From Halobacteriales archaeon QS_9_67_15 (GTDB lineage: Archaea; Halobacteriota; Halobacteria; Halobacteriales; Haloarculaceae), in contig PXSD01000107.1 of NCBI GenBank assembly GCA_003023165.1, positions 1 to 12,188 of the forward strand: DNA of 12,188 nt, in the 5' to 3' direction. The notes under the pieces were generated by a model. That model searched no databases. It was not told the DNA's origin and was given only the letters and a program-made list of their open reading frames with translations. The position numbers and the translations under genes are program-made. Position 1 is the first letter of the stretch. Every line of letters begins with the position of its first letter. Positions 5,077-12,188 of this stretch are shown one piece after another.

Positions 5077-7614
5077 TCACTCGTCTGTCGGAGCCGCTAC
5101 GTCCTCGTTCGTGTCGTCGCCTGCAGATCCGTCGGCGCTGGCTTCACTGTCGGACCCACTTTCCTCACTGCTGGAGCTACCTTCACCGTCGTCGGAGCCG
5201 CCGTTGACACCGACGCCACCCTCGCTCGGTTCGCCGCTGGTTTCGTTGGTCTGTTCGACGACTTCGACGGGGACGGTCGTCGAGTTGGGGACGGCGTACG
5301 GGATGCCGTCCTCGTCGACGACCCAGTCGATACTGAGAGTGATCGTGTTGTTCCCGGTCGAGAGGTCCGCGGCCCGGTGCCTGTTCGTGTCGACGCCGAG
5401 GGTCCCGACCGTGACGGTCCCGTTCCCGGTGCTCCCCTGTAACGCGGTGGCGGACGCTCTCGCGCGCCGGTCGCCGCCGCCGGCGCCGGCAGAGAGCCGC
5501 GTGGCGTTGATCTCCAGGTCGAGGTCCGGCCAGACGGCGGGCTCGCCGGTCCGGTTCGCGCTCGCGGAGAGCGCCGAGATACCGTTGTCGACGCCAGAGA
5601 GCGTGAGATTCACCCTATCCGTGCCTCCGAGGGGAACGGTGAGCGAACTCTCGTTCAGCGAGAGGCCCAGGGTGCGGTTGGCGTCGCGCGCGACGACGAG
5701 TCGCCCGGACGCGGACGCGCCCGCCTCACGAGTGTCAGCACCGCTGAGAGTCACGTCGTAGAGGCCGGCGTCGAACGCGGCGGCCGAGACGTTCACCGAA
5801 ACGTCGCCGTCGACTTCGAGACGGGCGACTGGCTGACCGTTAACCGTTTCGACGCCGTCGAAGCCGTCGACGCTCCCGAACGCGTTCCGCAGTTCGTCGG
5901 CCGAGACCGACTCGCCGTCGACGTCAGTGGCGGTCGCGAGGAGCGTGTAATCGGTGCGCTCGGAGCGAAGCGAGAGGGAGACGCGGTCCTCACCGGCTGC
6001 CGCGTCGACGAACGTCCGGTTAGTGTCGAGCCGGAAGAACTCCTGACTCTCGACGCGGAACGCGGCCTCGGACTGCGTGCCCGCGTCGGCGACGCGTCCG
6101 TTGTCGAGGACGAGCGGTTCGCCCTCGTCGTTCCGGAGCACGTACTCGCCGTCCGGAAGCGTCGCGGATTCGAGGACGGCCTCACCGTCGAACTCGATCC
6201 GTCGGACGGTCCGGGGCTCGAAGTCGTCCCGTTCGCCCGGCAAGCGAACGAGTTCGTACGTGTCGCCCCTGGCGCTGCGGTCGGCGATGCGGAGGTTCTG
6301 TCCGCGATACACCGTCTCGTTGGTGGTGATCCCGGTGTCGGCTTCGAGACCACTTTGGTCGACCGAACCACTGCTCGGGACCGGAACCGTCGACGTGACG
6401 GCGGTGAGGTTCTGGGAGAGGGGGTCCCCCACGCCGACGAGTCGGAGGTCGCCGTCCATGCGAGTGGCCGCGGTGGTATAGCCGTCGAACGTCGTGTCCG
6501 CTGCGAGGACTTGGTGTCCGTCGTCGTCGTCGACGGCGCGGAGACGCGTCGTCGAGTTGTCGCCGCGGAGGTTTCGGCCCTGTTCGAGCAGGAGGATACC
6601 GCTCCGGTGGGTGAACACCTGCTGGACGCGGGTCTCGTTGGCGGTACCGTAGAGGCGACTCCAGCGGGTCACGCCGTCGTCGTCCAGTCGGCTGACCCAC
6701 GTGTTCGTGCTGGCGGCTCTGCCACCGAAGTTCGACTGGCTCCCCGCGAGGATCACGCCGCCGTCGTCGGTCGGAACTGCACCGACCACGCGCTGGTCGA
6801 CAGCGCCGCGGACGGTCCGGTTGAACTCGACCTGTCCGGACTGACCGGTCCGGAGCACCCAGGGATTCGAGAACCTGACGGAGCCGGCGACGAGGTACCC
6901 GTCGTCGGTCGTGCGAAGCGTGGTCGGGCTCGCGTCGGTTTCGTAAGTCTCGTTCCAGATGGGGTCGCCGCCCGAGAGCTCTGCCAGGCGGACGCCGTCG
7001 TCGTCGGGGAGCGCGTGGGTAACGGCGACGCCCTGGTCGGTCGCACGCAGGGTGTCGCCCGACGCTCCGAGGGCCGACCGGGCGCTCGCGTTCAACTCGT
7101 ACCGCCAGGTTACGTCGCCGTCACTGGTAGCGTGGACGACTTCCACGGTCGTCTCGGGCGGGTCCGTGTCGGCCTGTGTGTCCCGCGTAGAGACGAGCGC
7201 GTACACGTCACCGTTCGGTCCGACGGCGACGTCAGTCACTTGCGTCGTAGCGTTCGACGTCGAGAAGGTCCGCTTCCACGAGACCGATTCGTCCGCGACG
7301 CGCGTGAGCGTCCCGTTCATCTGCTGTAGGCCCGCTCGTGCGCTGTCGTTCTCCGGGAGTTCGATACCGCCGGCGATCGTGTCGCCGTCGGGCCCCTCTT
7401 CGACCGCGAGGGGGACCATGTCTTCAAACGGGCTGTGCTGTGCGTCGACCGGTCGCGACTGGACGGACTCGGCGTCTGTCGCCGGTCCGGCTCCCGCGGT
7501 CGATGCGCTGGAGGGACCTGCGGCGGTCGCACCGGCTGGTACCACTGCGGCGAAGGTACCAACGAAAACCAGTGCGGCCAGCCAACAGGCGGTGACTGTG
7601 TTCGTGCGAGGCAT
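5077..7614 (-). CDS. Secreted multidomain glycoprotein: beta-propeller, S-layer-like domain and cohesin-like Ig domain
   Basis: This encodes an 845-residue exported protein. I start at ATG 7614 because it immediately gives a signal peptide (MPRTNTVTACWLAALVFVG, ending near ATAAG at residue 33); an in-frame TTG at 7662 would add 16 residues. Residues about 65-400 hold repeats of the type DDGYLVAGS ... W/L/R ... G, typical of secreted PQQ- or WD-like beta-propellers. Residues about 430-645 resemble domains of haloarchaeal S-layer glycoproteins: NETVYRGQNLRIAD, then GDTYELVRLPG, LPDGEYVLRN and FDAGLYDVTLSG. Residues about 646-790 look like a cohesin-type Ig domain (VPLGGTDRVNLTLSGVDNG). The tail (about 795-845) is Ser/Gly/Asp/Glu-rich and ends without a transmembrane helix or PGF motif. 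About 20 N-x-S/T sequons indicate heavy N-glycosylation. Function is unknown; adhesion or cell-surface binding is inference. Confidence 0.78.
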   Translation of the reverse strand: MPRTNTVTACWLAALVFVGTFAAVVPAGATAAGPSSASTAGAGPATDAESVQSRPVDAQHSPFEDMVPLAVEEGPDGDTIAGGIELPENDSARAGLQQMNGTLTRVADESVSWKRTFSTSNATTQVTDVAVGPNGDVYALVSTRDTQADTDPPETTVEVVHATSDGDVTWRYELNASARSALGASGDTLRATDQGVAVTHALPDDDGVRLAELSGGDPIWNETYETDASPTTLRTTDDGYLVAGSVRFSNPWVLRTGQSGQVEFNRTVRGAVDQRVVGAVPTDDGGVILAGSQSNFGGRAASTNTWVSRLDDDGVTRWSRLYGTANETRVQQVFTHRSGILLLEQGRNLRGDNSTTRLRAVDDDDGHQVLAADTTFDGYTTAATRMDGDLRLVGVGDPLSQNLTAVTSTVPVPSSGSVDQSGLEADTGITTNETVYRGQNLRIADRSARGDTYELVRLPGERDDFEPRTVRRIEFDGEAVLESATLPDGEYVLRNDEGEPLVLDNGRVADAGTQSEAAFRVESQEFFRLDTNRTFVDAAAGEDRVSLSLRSERTDYTLLATATDVDGESVSADELRNAFGSVDGFDGVETVNGQPVARLEVDGDVSVNVSAAAFDAGLYDVTLSGADTREAGASASGRLVVARDANRTLGLSLNESSLTVPLGGTDRVNLTLSGVDNGISALSASANRTGEPAVWPDLDLEINATRLSAGAGGGDRRARASATALQGSTGNGTVTVGTLGVDTNRHRAADLSTGNNTITLSIDWVVDEDGIPYAVPNSTTVPVEVVEQTNETSGEPSEGGVGVNGGSDDGEGSSSSEESGSDSEASADGSAGDDTNEDVAAPTDE

Positions 7615-7651
7615 GTGCCCGGACCGATGGCTTACTCCCCGTAGTAGGTGC

Positions 7652-7660
7652 CGTTTACTC
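7652..7660 (-). promoter_or_regulatory. Possible box A of the surface glycoprotein gene
   Basis: The minus strand reads gagtaaacg about 40 bp upstream of the ATG at 7614. This would place the transcription start about 15 nt before the start codon. A second AT-rich stretch (ctaaaactg) lies further upstream at about 7667-7675. Neither is a perfect match, so the assignment is tentative. Confidence 0.3.
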
Positions 7661-7763
7661 AAACGACAGTTTTAGTCACTCGCTGCGCCTGCGTGCGTTG
7701 TCGAGGCCGATGCCCTGGTGGGTCGTCACACACGACGCGTCTCACGCGCCGGCTCGCCGGACG

Positions 7764-7770
7764 TTTATAA
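7764..7770 (+). promoter_or_regulatory. Box A (TATA) that fixes the start of the 7794 gene
   Basis: The sequence TTTATAA is the best TATA match in the window and is centred 27 bp before GTG 7794, the standard leaderless spacing. It lies inside the longer upstream open frame, which argues against a start at ATG 7710 or TTG 7698. Confidence 0.7.
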
Positions 7771-7793
7771 CAGAGAAGGACCTACGTTCGCTC

Positions 7794-8186
7794 GTGCCAG
7801 AGGGATACGAGCCGTCAGACGTGCCGTACTACGGGGACCAGGCGACGCGGGACGACGAGTACGAGCGCGTGGAACGCGAGGGAGTGCCGTTCTTTGCAGT
7901 CGAGCGCTACGACGAGGGATACGCCGTCACCTACGACCTGTTGCCGGCCGGTCGGGAGCTCTCCAAACCCGCCCGGAAGGAACTCGATGAGCGGCTCACG
8001 CGCGAACTCGAGGACTTGGTCGGTGACTCGTCGGTTTCGACCCGCGAGGTGAGCAAGAGTATCGGCGCCTCGCTGGGGAGCATCTCGCTGTTCGAGCGCG
8101 AGCAAACGGACCGGAGGGGCCGGACGGCGGTGCGTTCCGACAGAACTGACTCGCCGGGTCGCGCCCCGCATCGACCGACGAATTGA
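7794..8186 (+). CDS. Hypothetical acidic haloarchaeal protein
   Basis: This encodes a 130-residue soluble protein that I do not recognise. The frame is open back to a TTG at 7698 and has an ATG at 7710, but GTG 7794 is chosen because of the box A 27 bp upstream; the product then begins (V/M)PEGYEPSDVPYYGDQ. Residues 1-80 are acidic and well mixed (DDEYERVEREGVPFFAVERYDEGYAVTY), suggesting a small folded domain with several beta strands. They are followed by a charged helical stretch (KPARKELDERLTRELEDLV). The C-terminal 40 residues are Arg/Ser/Thr-rich (DRRGRTAVRSDRTDSPGRAP) and probably disordered, or could be translated past an undetected frameshift. It is divergent from the surface glycoprotein and ends 11 bp from the stop of the convergent gene. 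No signal peptide or membrane segment is present. Confidence 0.6.
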   Translation: MPEGYEPSDVPYYGDQATRDDEYERVEREGVPFFAVERYDEGYAVTYDLLPAGRELSKPARKELDERLTRELEDLVGDSSVSTREVSKSIGASLGSISLFEREQTDRRGRTAVRSDRTDSPGRAPHRPTN

Positions 8187-8197
8187 CCCGACGCGCG

Positions 8198-9134
8198 TTA
8201 GCTGTCCTCGTCGGCCCACGCCGCTGGAACGACCAGCAACTGCCAGTCGGCCTCGGGATCGTCGCCCGTCGCGAAGACGACATCGTCACCGCTCTCGACG
8301 GCCATACCGCCGCCGCCCACCTCGTCCCAGTGGTCGGTGATCCGGTCCGGGACGGTGAGCACGCGGTTCCCGTCGACCTGCGTACTCGCGACGTACTCGA
8401 TCGAATCCGTCGTCTCGATGGCGTCGTACTGCTGCGAGACGACGACGATGTCGTCGTCGCGGATACCCCAGACCGCCTCGGCGTTCAGCGAGAGGTACTG
8501 TTGGTTGAACACCTGTTGCGGTGCCGGCACCTCGCTGGTGTGTTCGTCGAACGCCGCTGCACCGACGCGGTCGTGGGACACGCCGGGCACGCCGGCCGAT
8601 CCCTCGCCCGTCCCGGTCGCCGCACCCGGATCCGTCTCGGCGGCGGCCGTTGGCTTCGTCTGGCTCTCGTTCGTGTCCGACGCTTCGGTGTCCGCGTCGA
8701 TCCCGCCGTCCCTCGATGTCGGGACCGGTGTCGACGACCGATTTGGCTTCGTCACCGCTGGCGTGTTCGGACCGACTGACCGGCTCCTCGCCGACGCTCT
8801 CGATGTCGGGGGCGGTGTCGACCACGTCGGACTGGCCGATGTCGATCTGTTCGCCCGCGCCACGCTTCGACCGGCGCTGACGCGCGGCGAGAGCGACGAG
8901 TCCCCCACCGACCGCGAGACGACAGAGGCCGCGAACGGGTCTGCCACTCCGGATCGCTCTGAGTCCGCGGACGAGCGTCACCCCGCCGCCGAGACCGGCG
9001 AGTGCGCCCGACCCCGCGCCCCGCCGAACGTATCGCGAGAGCGTCGACACGGCCCCGCCGCTCTCTGAATCGCTGGAACTCCCTGATTCGCCGCCGTCGT
9101 CGGTCGACTCGGCGCTTGTGTCTCCGTAACTCAT
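8198..9134 (-). pseudogene. Membrane-associated haloarchaeal protein, interrupted by a +1 frameshift
   Basis: Two overlapping frames form one gene. The N-terminal part starts at ATG 9134 (MSYGDTSAESTDDGG), with a box A about 30 bp upstream. It holds an acidic Ser-rich leader, two moderately hydrophobic segments (about residues 40-60 and 68-85) and a basic patch (RQRRSKR). Then come two copies of VVDT(A/G)PDIE, at about 104-112 and 133-141. After that the frame breaks at a G run (+ strand 8710-8712). Removing one G restores I-E-D-G-G-I-D-A-D-T-E-A, an acidic linker, and a C-terminal domain (from about SHDRVGAAAFDEHTSEV to the stop at 8198). With the base removed, the span is exactly 312 codons, or 311 residues. 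The C-terminal domain has beta-strand-like runs (DDDIVVVSQQYDAI, GDDVVFATGDD) and matches nothing I know. It may be a true pseudogene or a one-base sequencing error. Confidence 0.75.
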
Positions 9135-9159
9135 ACTGTCCGTTCGTTGGACCGCGACG

Positions 9160-9168
9160 CGTAAATCC
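9160..9168 (-). promoter_or_regulatory. Box A (TATA) of the frameshifted membrane-associated gene
   Basis: The minus strand reads ggatttacg, centred about 30 bp before ATG 9134, as for a leaderless transcript. It supports that start codon over the longer open frame reaching 9257. Confidence 0.5.
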
Positions 9169-9267
9169 GTGCGGCCGGCATAGTCACGCGAGCGAGAGTG
9201 AGCCGATCCCACCACTCGACGGCGAGGGGACTGACAGCTCGTCGAACCGCGATTCACGGCCTGAAAC

Positions 9268-9276
9268 CGTATAATA
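9268..9276 (+). promoter_or_regulatory. Possible box A upstream of the CetZ relic
   Basis: The sequence cgtataata is preceded by a purine-containing ctgaaac stretch that could act as a BRE. It would give a transcript starting near 9300, with a leader of about 85 nt before ATG 9384. That is unlike the leaderless neighbours but consistent with the Shine-Dalgarno sequence found there. Confidence 0.4.
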
Positions 9277-9372
9277 CTCGTATCGGTTGCGACTCAGAAG
9301 CGGCGCGAGGTGCCGTGGGCGTCGGCATAGCGAGGTCTTACCGCGGTCACGGCGGCGACTACGGGCCACGAC

Positions 9373-9380
9373 AGGAGGAA
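9373..9380 (+). promoter_or_regulatory. Shine-Dalgarno sequence of the CetZ relic
   Basis: The sequence aggaggaa lies 3-4 nt before ATG 9384 and is the only strong Shine-Dalgarno match that I see directly before a start codon in this window. It marks the ATG as the ancestral start. Confidence 0.6.
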
Positions 9381-9383
9381 TAC

Positions 9384-9629
9384 ATGAAACTTGCACTCAT
9401 CGGTTTCAGTCAGGCGGGAAGGTCGTCGACGAGTTTCTCGCGTACGAGCGCCGGGCCGGGAATGGACGTCTTCAGTTCGCCGCTCGCGGTCAACACGGCG
9501 AAGACGGAGTTGCACGGGCTCGAACGCGTTCCTGAGGACGACCGCGTCCTCATCGGACAGGCGCGAGTCAACGGCCACGGCGTCGGCGCGGACAACGAAC
9601 TCGGCGCGGAGACCGCCCCGCTGTACTGA
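9384..9629 (+). pseudogene. cetZ: Truncated, frameshifted remnant of a CetZ tubulin-like gene
   Basis: The relic opens MKLALIGFSQAG, the CetZ N-terminus. Just after the first glycine-rich motif the match moves to another frame (GGKVVDEFLAYERRAGNG), consistent with about 4 lost bases near 9413-9424. It then returns to the first frame near 9460-9466 (one extra base or two lost) as VFSSPLAVNTAKTELHGLERVPEDDRVL, followed by IGQARVNGHGVGADNELGAE. Similarity stops at about 9612 and a TGA follows at 9627-9629. CetZ proteins run to roughly 350-400 residues. About 80 positions remain, and the tubulin signature GGGTGSG and all later parts are gone. CetZs are FtsZ/tubulin-superfamily GTPases that control haloarchaeal cell shape; this fragment could not bind GTP normally. 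A promoter and ribosome-binding site survive, so a short peptide might still be made. Confidence 0.85.
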
Positions 9630-9653
9630 ACGACGGCTCCGGTCCTCTCCCGT

Positions 9654-9684
9654 CGACCGTCCGGGTTCGATACCGGGACGGTCG
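9654..9684 (+). other. Strong hairpin in the CetZ-mutS gap
   Basis: The left arm CGACCGTCCGG (9654-9664) pairs with CCGGGACGGTCG (9673-9684) over 11 bp with a single bulged G, closing an 8-nt loop GTTCGATA. No T-run follows on the + strand. The loop with its GG/CC closing pairs resembles a tRNA T-arm (GGTTCGATACC), but the rest of a tRNA is not visible. It could be a transcript-end structure for either convergent gene. Confidence 0.45.
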
Positions 9685-9837
9685 CACTGTCTGCGTACGC
9701 TCGCGGTGCAGTAGCTGCGTTCGGTCGCGAGTACACGCTCATGACCGAGTGGTCGCTCCGGGTGTCCGCCGACCGCTCGCGCTCGACGCCCTCGCGCCGA
9801 TGCAATGTTTACAGCCTCAGCGCCTTGGTCTTGCAGG

Positions 9838-12188
9838 TTAGTTACAGTCACTTGATTCGATTCGCCCCTGCCACTCCTGCACTTTTTTCATCAGCTCGAC
9901 GGGCGGCGTCTCGTCGACGTCCAGGTCGGCAAGTGTCTCCAGCACCTCCGGGACGCCGTCGCCGTACTCCTCGGCGATGACGGCCTCGGGTTCCGGCTCG
10001 CCGCCGTCGGCCGAGGGCGTCGCGGACTGCTCCGACACCTCGCTCCCGGCTCCGCTGGCGGCCGTAAACTCCCCCTGGCCGAGGTCGAACACGGCCTGGA
10101 CGGGTTCCCCGTCGCTCCCGCCTTTCGCCTCGATGGCTTTCTCCTCGCGGAGCTTCCCCAGGACGGTCCGCGACCGGTCGACGACGGGGTCGGGAACGCC
10201 CGCCAGGCCCGCGACGTGGATGCCGTACGAGCGGTCGGTCGCGCCGTCGCGAACGGTCCGGAGGAAGGTGACCTCGCCGTCGCGCTCGTCTGCCGCCACG
10301 TGGACGTTGTGGACTCTGTCCAGGTGGTCTGCGAGCGTCGTCAGTTCGTGGTAGTGGGTCGCGAAGAGCGTCTTCGCTCGCACCTCGTTGTGCAGGTACT
10401 CCGTCGCCGCCCACGCGATGGAGATGCCGTCGTAGGTCGCGGTCCCGCGCCCGACCTCGTCCAGGATCACCAGCGAGTCCTCGGTGGCGGAGTGGAGGAT
10501 GTTCGAGAGCTCCTGCATCTCGACCATGAACGTCGAGCGGCCCTGCGCGAGTTCGTCGAGGGCACCGACGCGCGTGTAGATGCCGTCGACCAACCCCACA
10601 CGCGCCGACCGCGCCGGGACGAAGCTCCCGATCTGCGCGAGCAGCGCGATCAGCGCCGCCTGGCGCATGTACGTCGACTTCCCGCTCATGTTCGGACCGG
10701 TGACGATGAGGAACTGCCGGTCGTCGTCCGCGTGCCCACCGGCACGCTCTTGGTCTGGCGGCGAAGCCGCCCCGTCCATCCGCAGGTCGTTCGGGACGAA
10801 CTGCGTCGTCTGTTCGACTACCGGATGACGGCCCTGCTCCACGTCGAGTTCGCGCCCGTCGGTCAGCTCCGGCCGCACCCAGTCGTTGCGGACCGCGTGG
10901 ACGGCCAGGCTCGCCAGCGCGTCGCACTCGGCGAGCGCACGACCAGTCTCTTGCAGTACTTCCGCCCGAGTCGCGACTCGCTCGCGCAGCCGCTCGAATA
11001 TCTCCCGCTCCAGCTCGTGGCGTCGCTCCTCCAGCCGGAGGACCTCACGCTCTCTCTCCTCTAACTCCGGAATCGTGTACCGCTCTGCGTTCTTGAGCGT
11101 CTTGATCCGGTCGTACTCGTCGGACACCTTGTCGGTCTCGCTGTTGCCGACCTGGATGTAGTAGCCGTCGGTCTTGTTGCGGTCGACCGAGAGGTGTGTG
11201 ATACCGGTCTTTCGCTTCTCCCGTTCCGGCAACTCCTCGATCCACGTGAGCGCCGACTCGTGCGCGTCGATGGTCTCGTCCAACTCGGCGTCGAACCCTC
11301 GCCGGATCAGTCCACCCTGCGTGACGGTCCCCGGCGGGTCCTCGACGAGCGCCTCGTCGAGGTCGGCCGCCAGGTCGGCGGTCGCGTCGCGGTCGGGCGT
11401 CTCCAGCACGTCCGCGAGCGGCGAGTCGGCCAGTCGCTCGGTCTCCGTGACGATGTCGCCTACCGCGGGCAGGAGCGCGAGCGACTCCTGGGCGGCCCGC
11501 AGGTCGCGAGCGTCGGCGCTCCCGGAGGCGGCCTTCGAGGCGAGCCGTTCGAGGTCGTATGCGTCGCCGAGCGTCTCCCGCAGCTGGTCGCGAGCCATCG
11601 CTGCCCCGGCCAGCGCGGCGACTGACGACTGTCGCCGCGTCAACTCGCCGCGCGACTGACGCGGTCGCTGGAGCCACTCGCGGAGGAGTCGCCCGCCGGC
11701 GCTCGTGACGGTGTGGTCGACCGTCGCGAACAGCGACCCGTCGCAGTCGCCCTGTATGGTCTCGGTGAGTTCGAGGTTGCGCTGGGTCGTCGCGTCGAGG
11801 TCGACGTACGCCGACTCGTCGAACGACTGCAGGCGCGTCATCGACGCCAGCACGCCCGCACCCGTCCCGTCGACGTAGGAGATGACCGCGCCCGCCGCGC
11901 GGACCGCGGCGTCCGCGTCGGCCACACCGACGCTCTCCAGCGTCTCGTCGCCGAACTGTCCGCGCACCCGATGCCGCGAGCGTCCGGGCGCGAACGCCTC
12001 GGTCGTGTGGAGCGAGAGCGACGCGTCGGTGCGCTCGCGCACTTCGTCGAGGAAGGCGTCGTCCGAGCGGATGTCCGGGCCGGGCAACCCCTCCGCCGGG
12101 TCGAACTTGTACAGTTCCGTCAGCGCCGTCGCCGTCGCGTCGGTCCCGGACTGCTCCGTGACGAGGAACTGCCCGGTCGTCACGTCCG
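9838..12188 (-). CDS. mutS: DNA mismatch repair ATPase MutS (5' end outside the window)
   Basis: MutS recognises mismatches and starts repair. The visible 781-783 residues run from the connector domain (DVTTGQFLVTE) to the C-terminus. The N-terminal mismatch-binding domain, with the F-x-E motif, lies beyond 12188; the GTG near 12183 is an internal Val codon, not the start. Counting from it, the core/lever region spans about 110-430 (SVDRNKTDGYYIQVGN at 332-347). The ATPase domain carries Walker A GPNMSGKST (496-504), DELAQGRSTFMVEM (543-556), Walker B LVILDEVGRGTATYDG (571-586) and FATHYHELT (607-615). An acidic, Ser/Gly-rich linker at about 685-735 leads to a C-terminal helical segment (about 745-774). 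The frame is uninterrupted and all ATPase motifs are intact. mutL does not follow it here; the convergent CetZ relic does. Confidence 0.95.
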   Translation of the reverse strand, partial: DVTTGQFLVTEQSGTDATATALTELYKFDPAEGLPGPDIRSDDAFLDEVRERTDASLSLHTTEAFAPGRSRHRVRGQFGDETLESVGVADADAAVRAAGAVISYVDGTGAGVLASMTRLQSFDESAYVDLDATTQRNLELTETIQGDCDGSLFATVDHTVTSAGGRLLREWLQRPRQSRGELTRRQSSVAALAGAAMARDQLRETLGDAYDLERLASKAASGSADARDLRAAQESLALLPAVGDIVTETERLADSPLADVLETPDRDATADLAADLDEALVEDPPGTVTQGGLIRRGFDAELDETIDAHESALTWIEELPEREKRKTGITHLSVDRNKTDGYYIQVGNSETDKVSDEYDRIKTLKNAERYTIPELEEREREVLRLEERRHELEREIFERLRERVATRAEVLQETGRALAECDALASLAVHAVRNDWVRPELTDGRELDVEQGRHPVVEQTTQFVPNDLRMDGAASPPDQERAGGHADDDRQFLIVTGPNMSGKSTYMRQAALIALLAQIGSFVPARSARVGLVDGIYTRVGALDELAQGRSTFMVEMQELSNILHSATEDSLVILDEVGRGTATYDGISIAWAATEYLHNEVRAKTLFATHYHELTTLADHLDRVHNVHVAADERDGEVTFLRTVRDGATDRSYGIHVAGLAGVPDPVVDRSRTVLGKLREEKAIEAKGGSDGEPVQAVFDLGQGEFTAASGAGSEVSEQSATPSADGGEPEPEAVIAEEYGDGVPEVLETLADLDVDETPPVELMKKVQEWQGRIESSDCN

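Noticed and set aside
6855..6885. tRNA-like ggattcgagaacc on the + strand
   Set aside because: The loop length is wrong and it lies within the conserved propeller coding sequence; coincidental.
6355..7329. Long + strand open frame (324 codons) antisense to the surface glycoprotein gene
   Set aside because: It has no promoter or plausible start context, its composition is that of a complementary-strand shadow in GC-rich DNA, and it lies fully inside a gene with a clear signal peptide and domains.
9651..9690. A tRNA gene suggested by GGTTCGATACC
   Set aside because: The 5-bp T-stem has a G-G mismatch, and no anticodon arm, D-arm or matching acceptor strand is visible upstream; kept only as a hairpin.
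9848..10927. Second minus-strand frame (359 codons) within mutS
   Set aside because: It is an Arg/Gly/Pro-rich shadow of the intact MutS ATPase domain, with no homologous motifs.
1..12188. CRISPR array, insertion sequence or integrated element
   Set aside because: There are no regularly spaced direct repeats, no transposase- or integrase-like protein and no terminal inverted repeats; the repeats found are short and local.

Overview
The window looks like a haloarchaeal (class Halobacteria) chromosome segment. The evidence is GC-rich DNA, strongly acidic proteins, starts placed about 25-30 bp after AT-rich box A elements (leaderless transcription), and haloarchaea-type families: CheF, a CetZ tubulin remnant, an archaeal geranylgeranyl-reductase relative and an S-layer-like secreted glycoprotein. 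I see no CRISPR array, insertion sequence, integrase or convincing tRNA. It reads as housekeeping chromosome with patches of gene decay.

Layout. Positions 74-463 (-) encode a small membrane protein, divergent from an FAD-dependent GGR-family oxidoreductase (603-1790, +). The shared upstream region holds two box A elements flanking a 16-bp inverted repeat. Next, all on +, come a 65-residue two-helix membrane protein (1889-2086), a YgfZ/GcvT-like folate-binding protein (2135-3259) and the taxis protein CheF (3372-4241). Convergent with cheF is a broken endonuclease III gene (4275-4851, -). Then come a hairpin-plus-T6 terminator and a large secreted beta-propeller/S-layer-like glycoprotein (5077-7614, -). 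Divergent from it is a 130-residue protein of unknown function (7794-8186, +). It converges on a membrane-associated protein gene interrupted by one frameshift (8198-9134, -). A truncated, doubly frameshifted CetZ relic (9384-9629, +) follows, then the 3' nine-tenths or so of mutS (9838 to the window edge, -).

How they fit together. There is no single multi-gene pathway. The + strand genes at 603-3259 may be transcribed together in part. CheF would connect the chemotaxis proteins to the archaellum motor, but its usual che/arl partners are absent here. MutS (mismatch repair) and Nth (base-excision repair) are both DNA-repair genes, but only MutS looks functional.

Most notable: three damaged genes lie within about 5.4 kb. 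nth has lost the segment carrying its catalytic Asp and changes frame at that point. The 8198-9134 gene has one extra base. The CetZ relic combines small indels with loss of most of its length. Other structures worth checking are the divergent-promoter inverted repeat, a 10-residue tandem-repeat insertion in the GGR-family enzyme, and a 39-bp tandem duplication before the small membrane gene. I did not find a clearly new multi-gene system.
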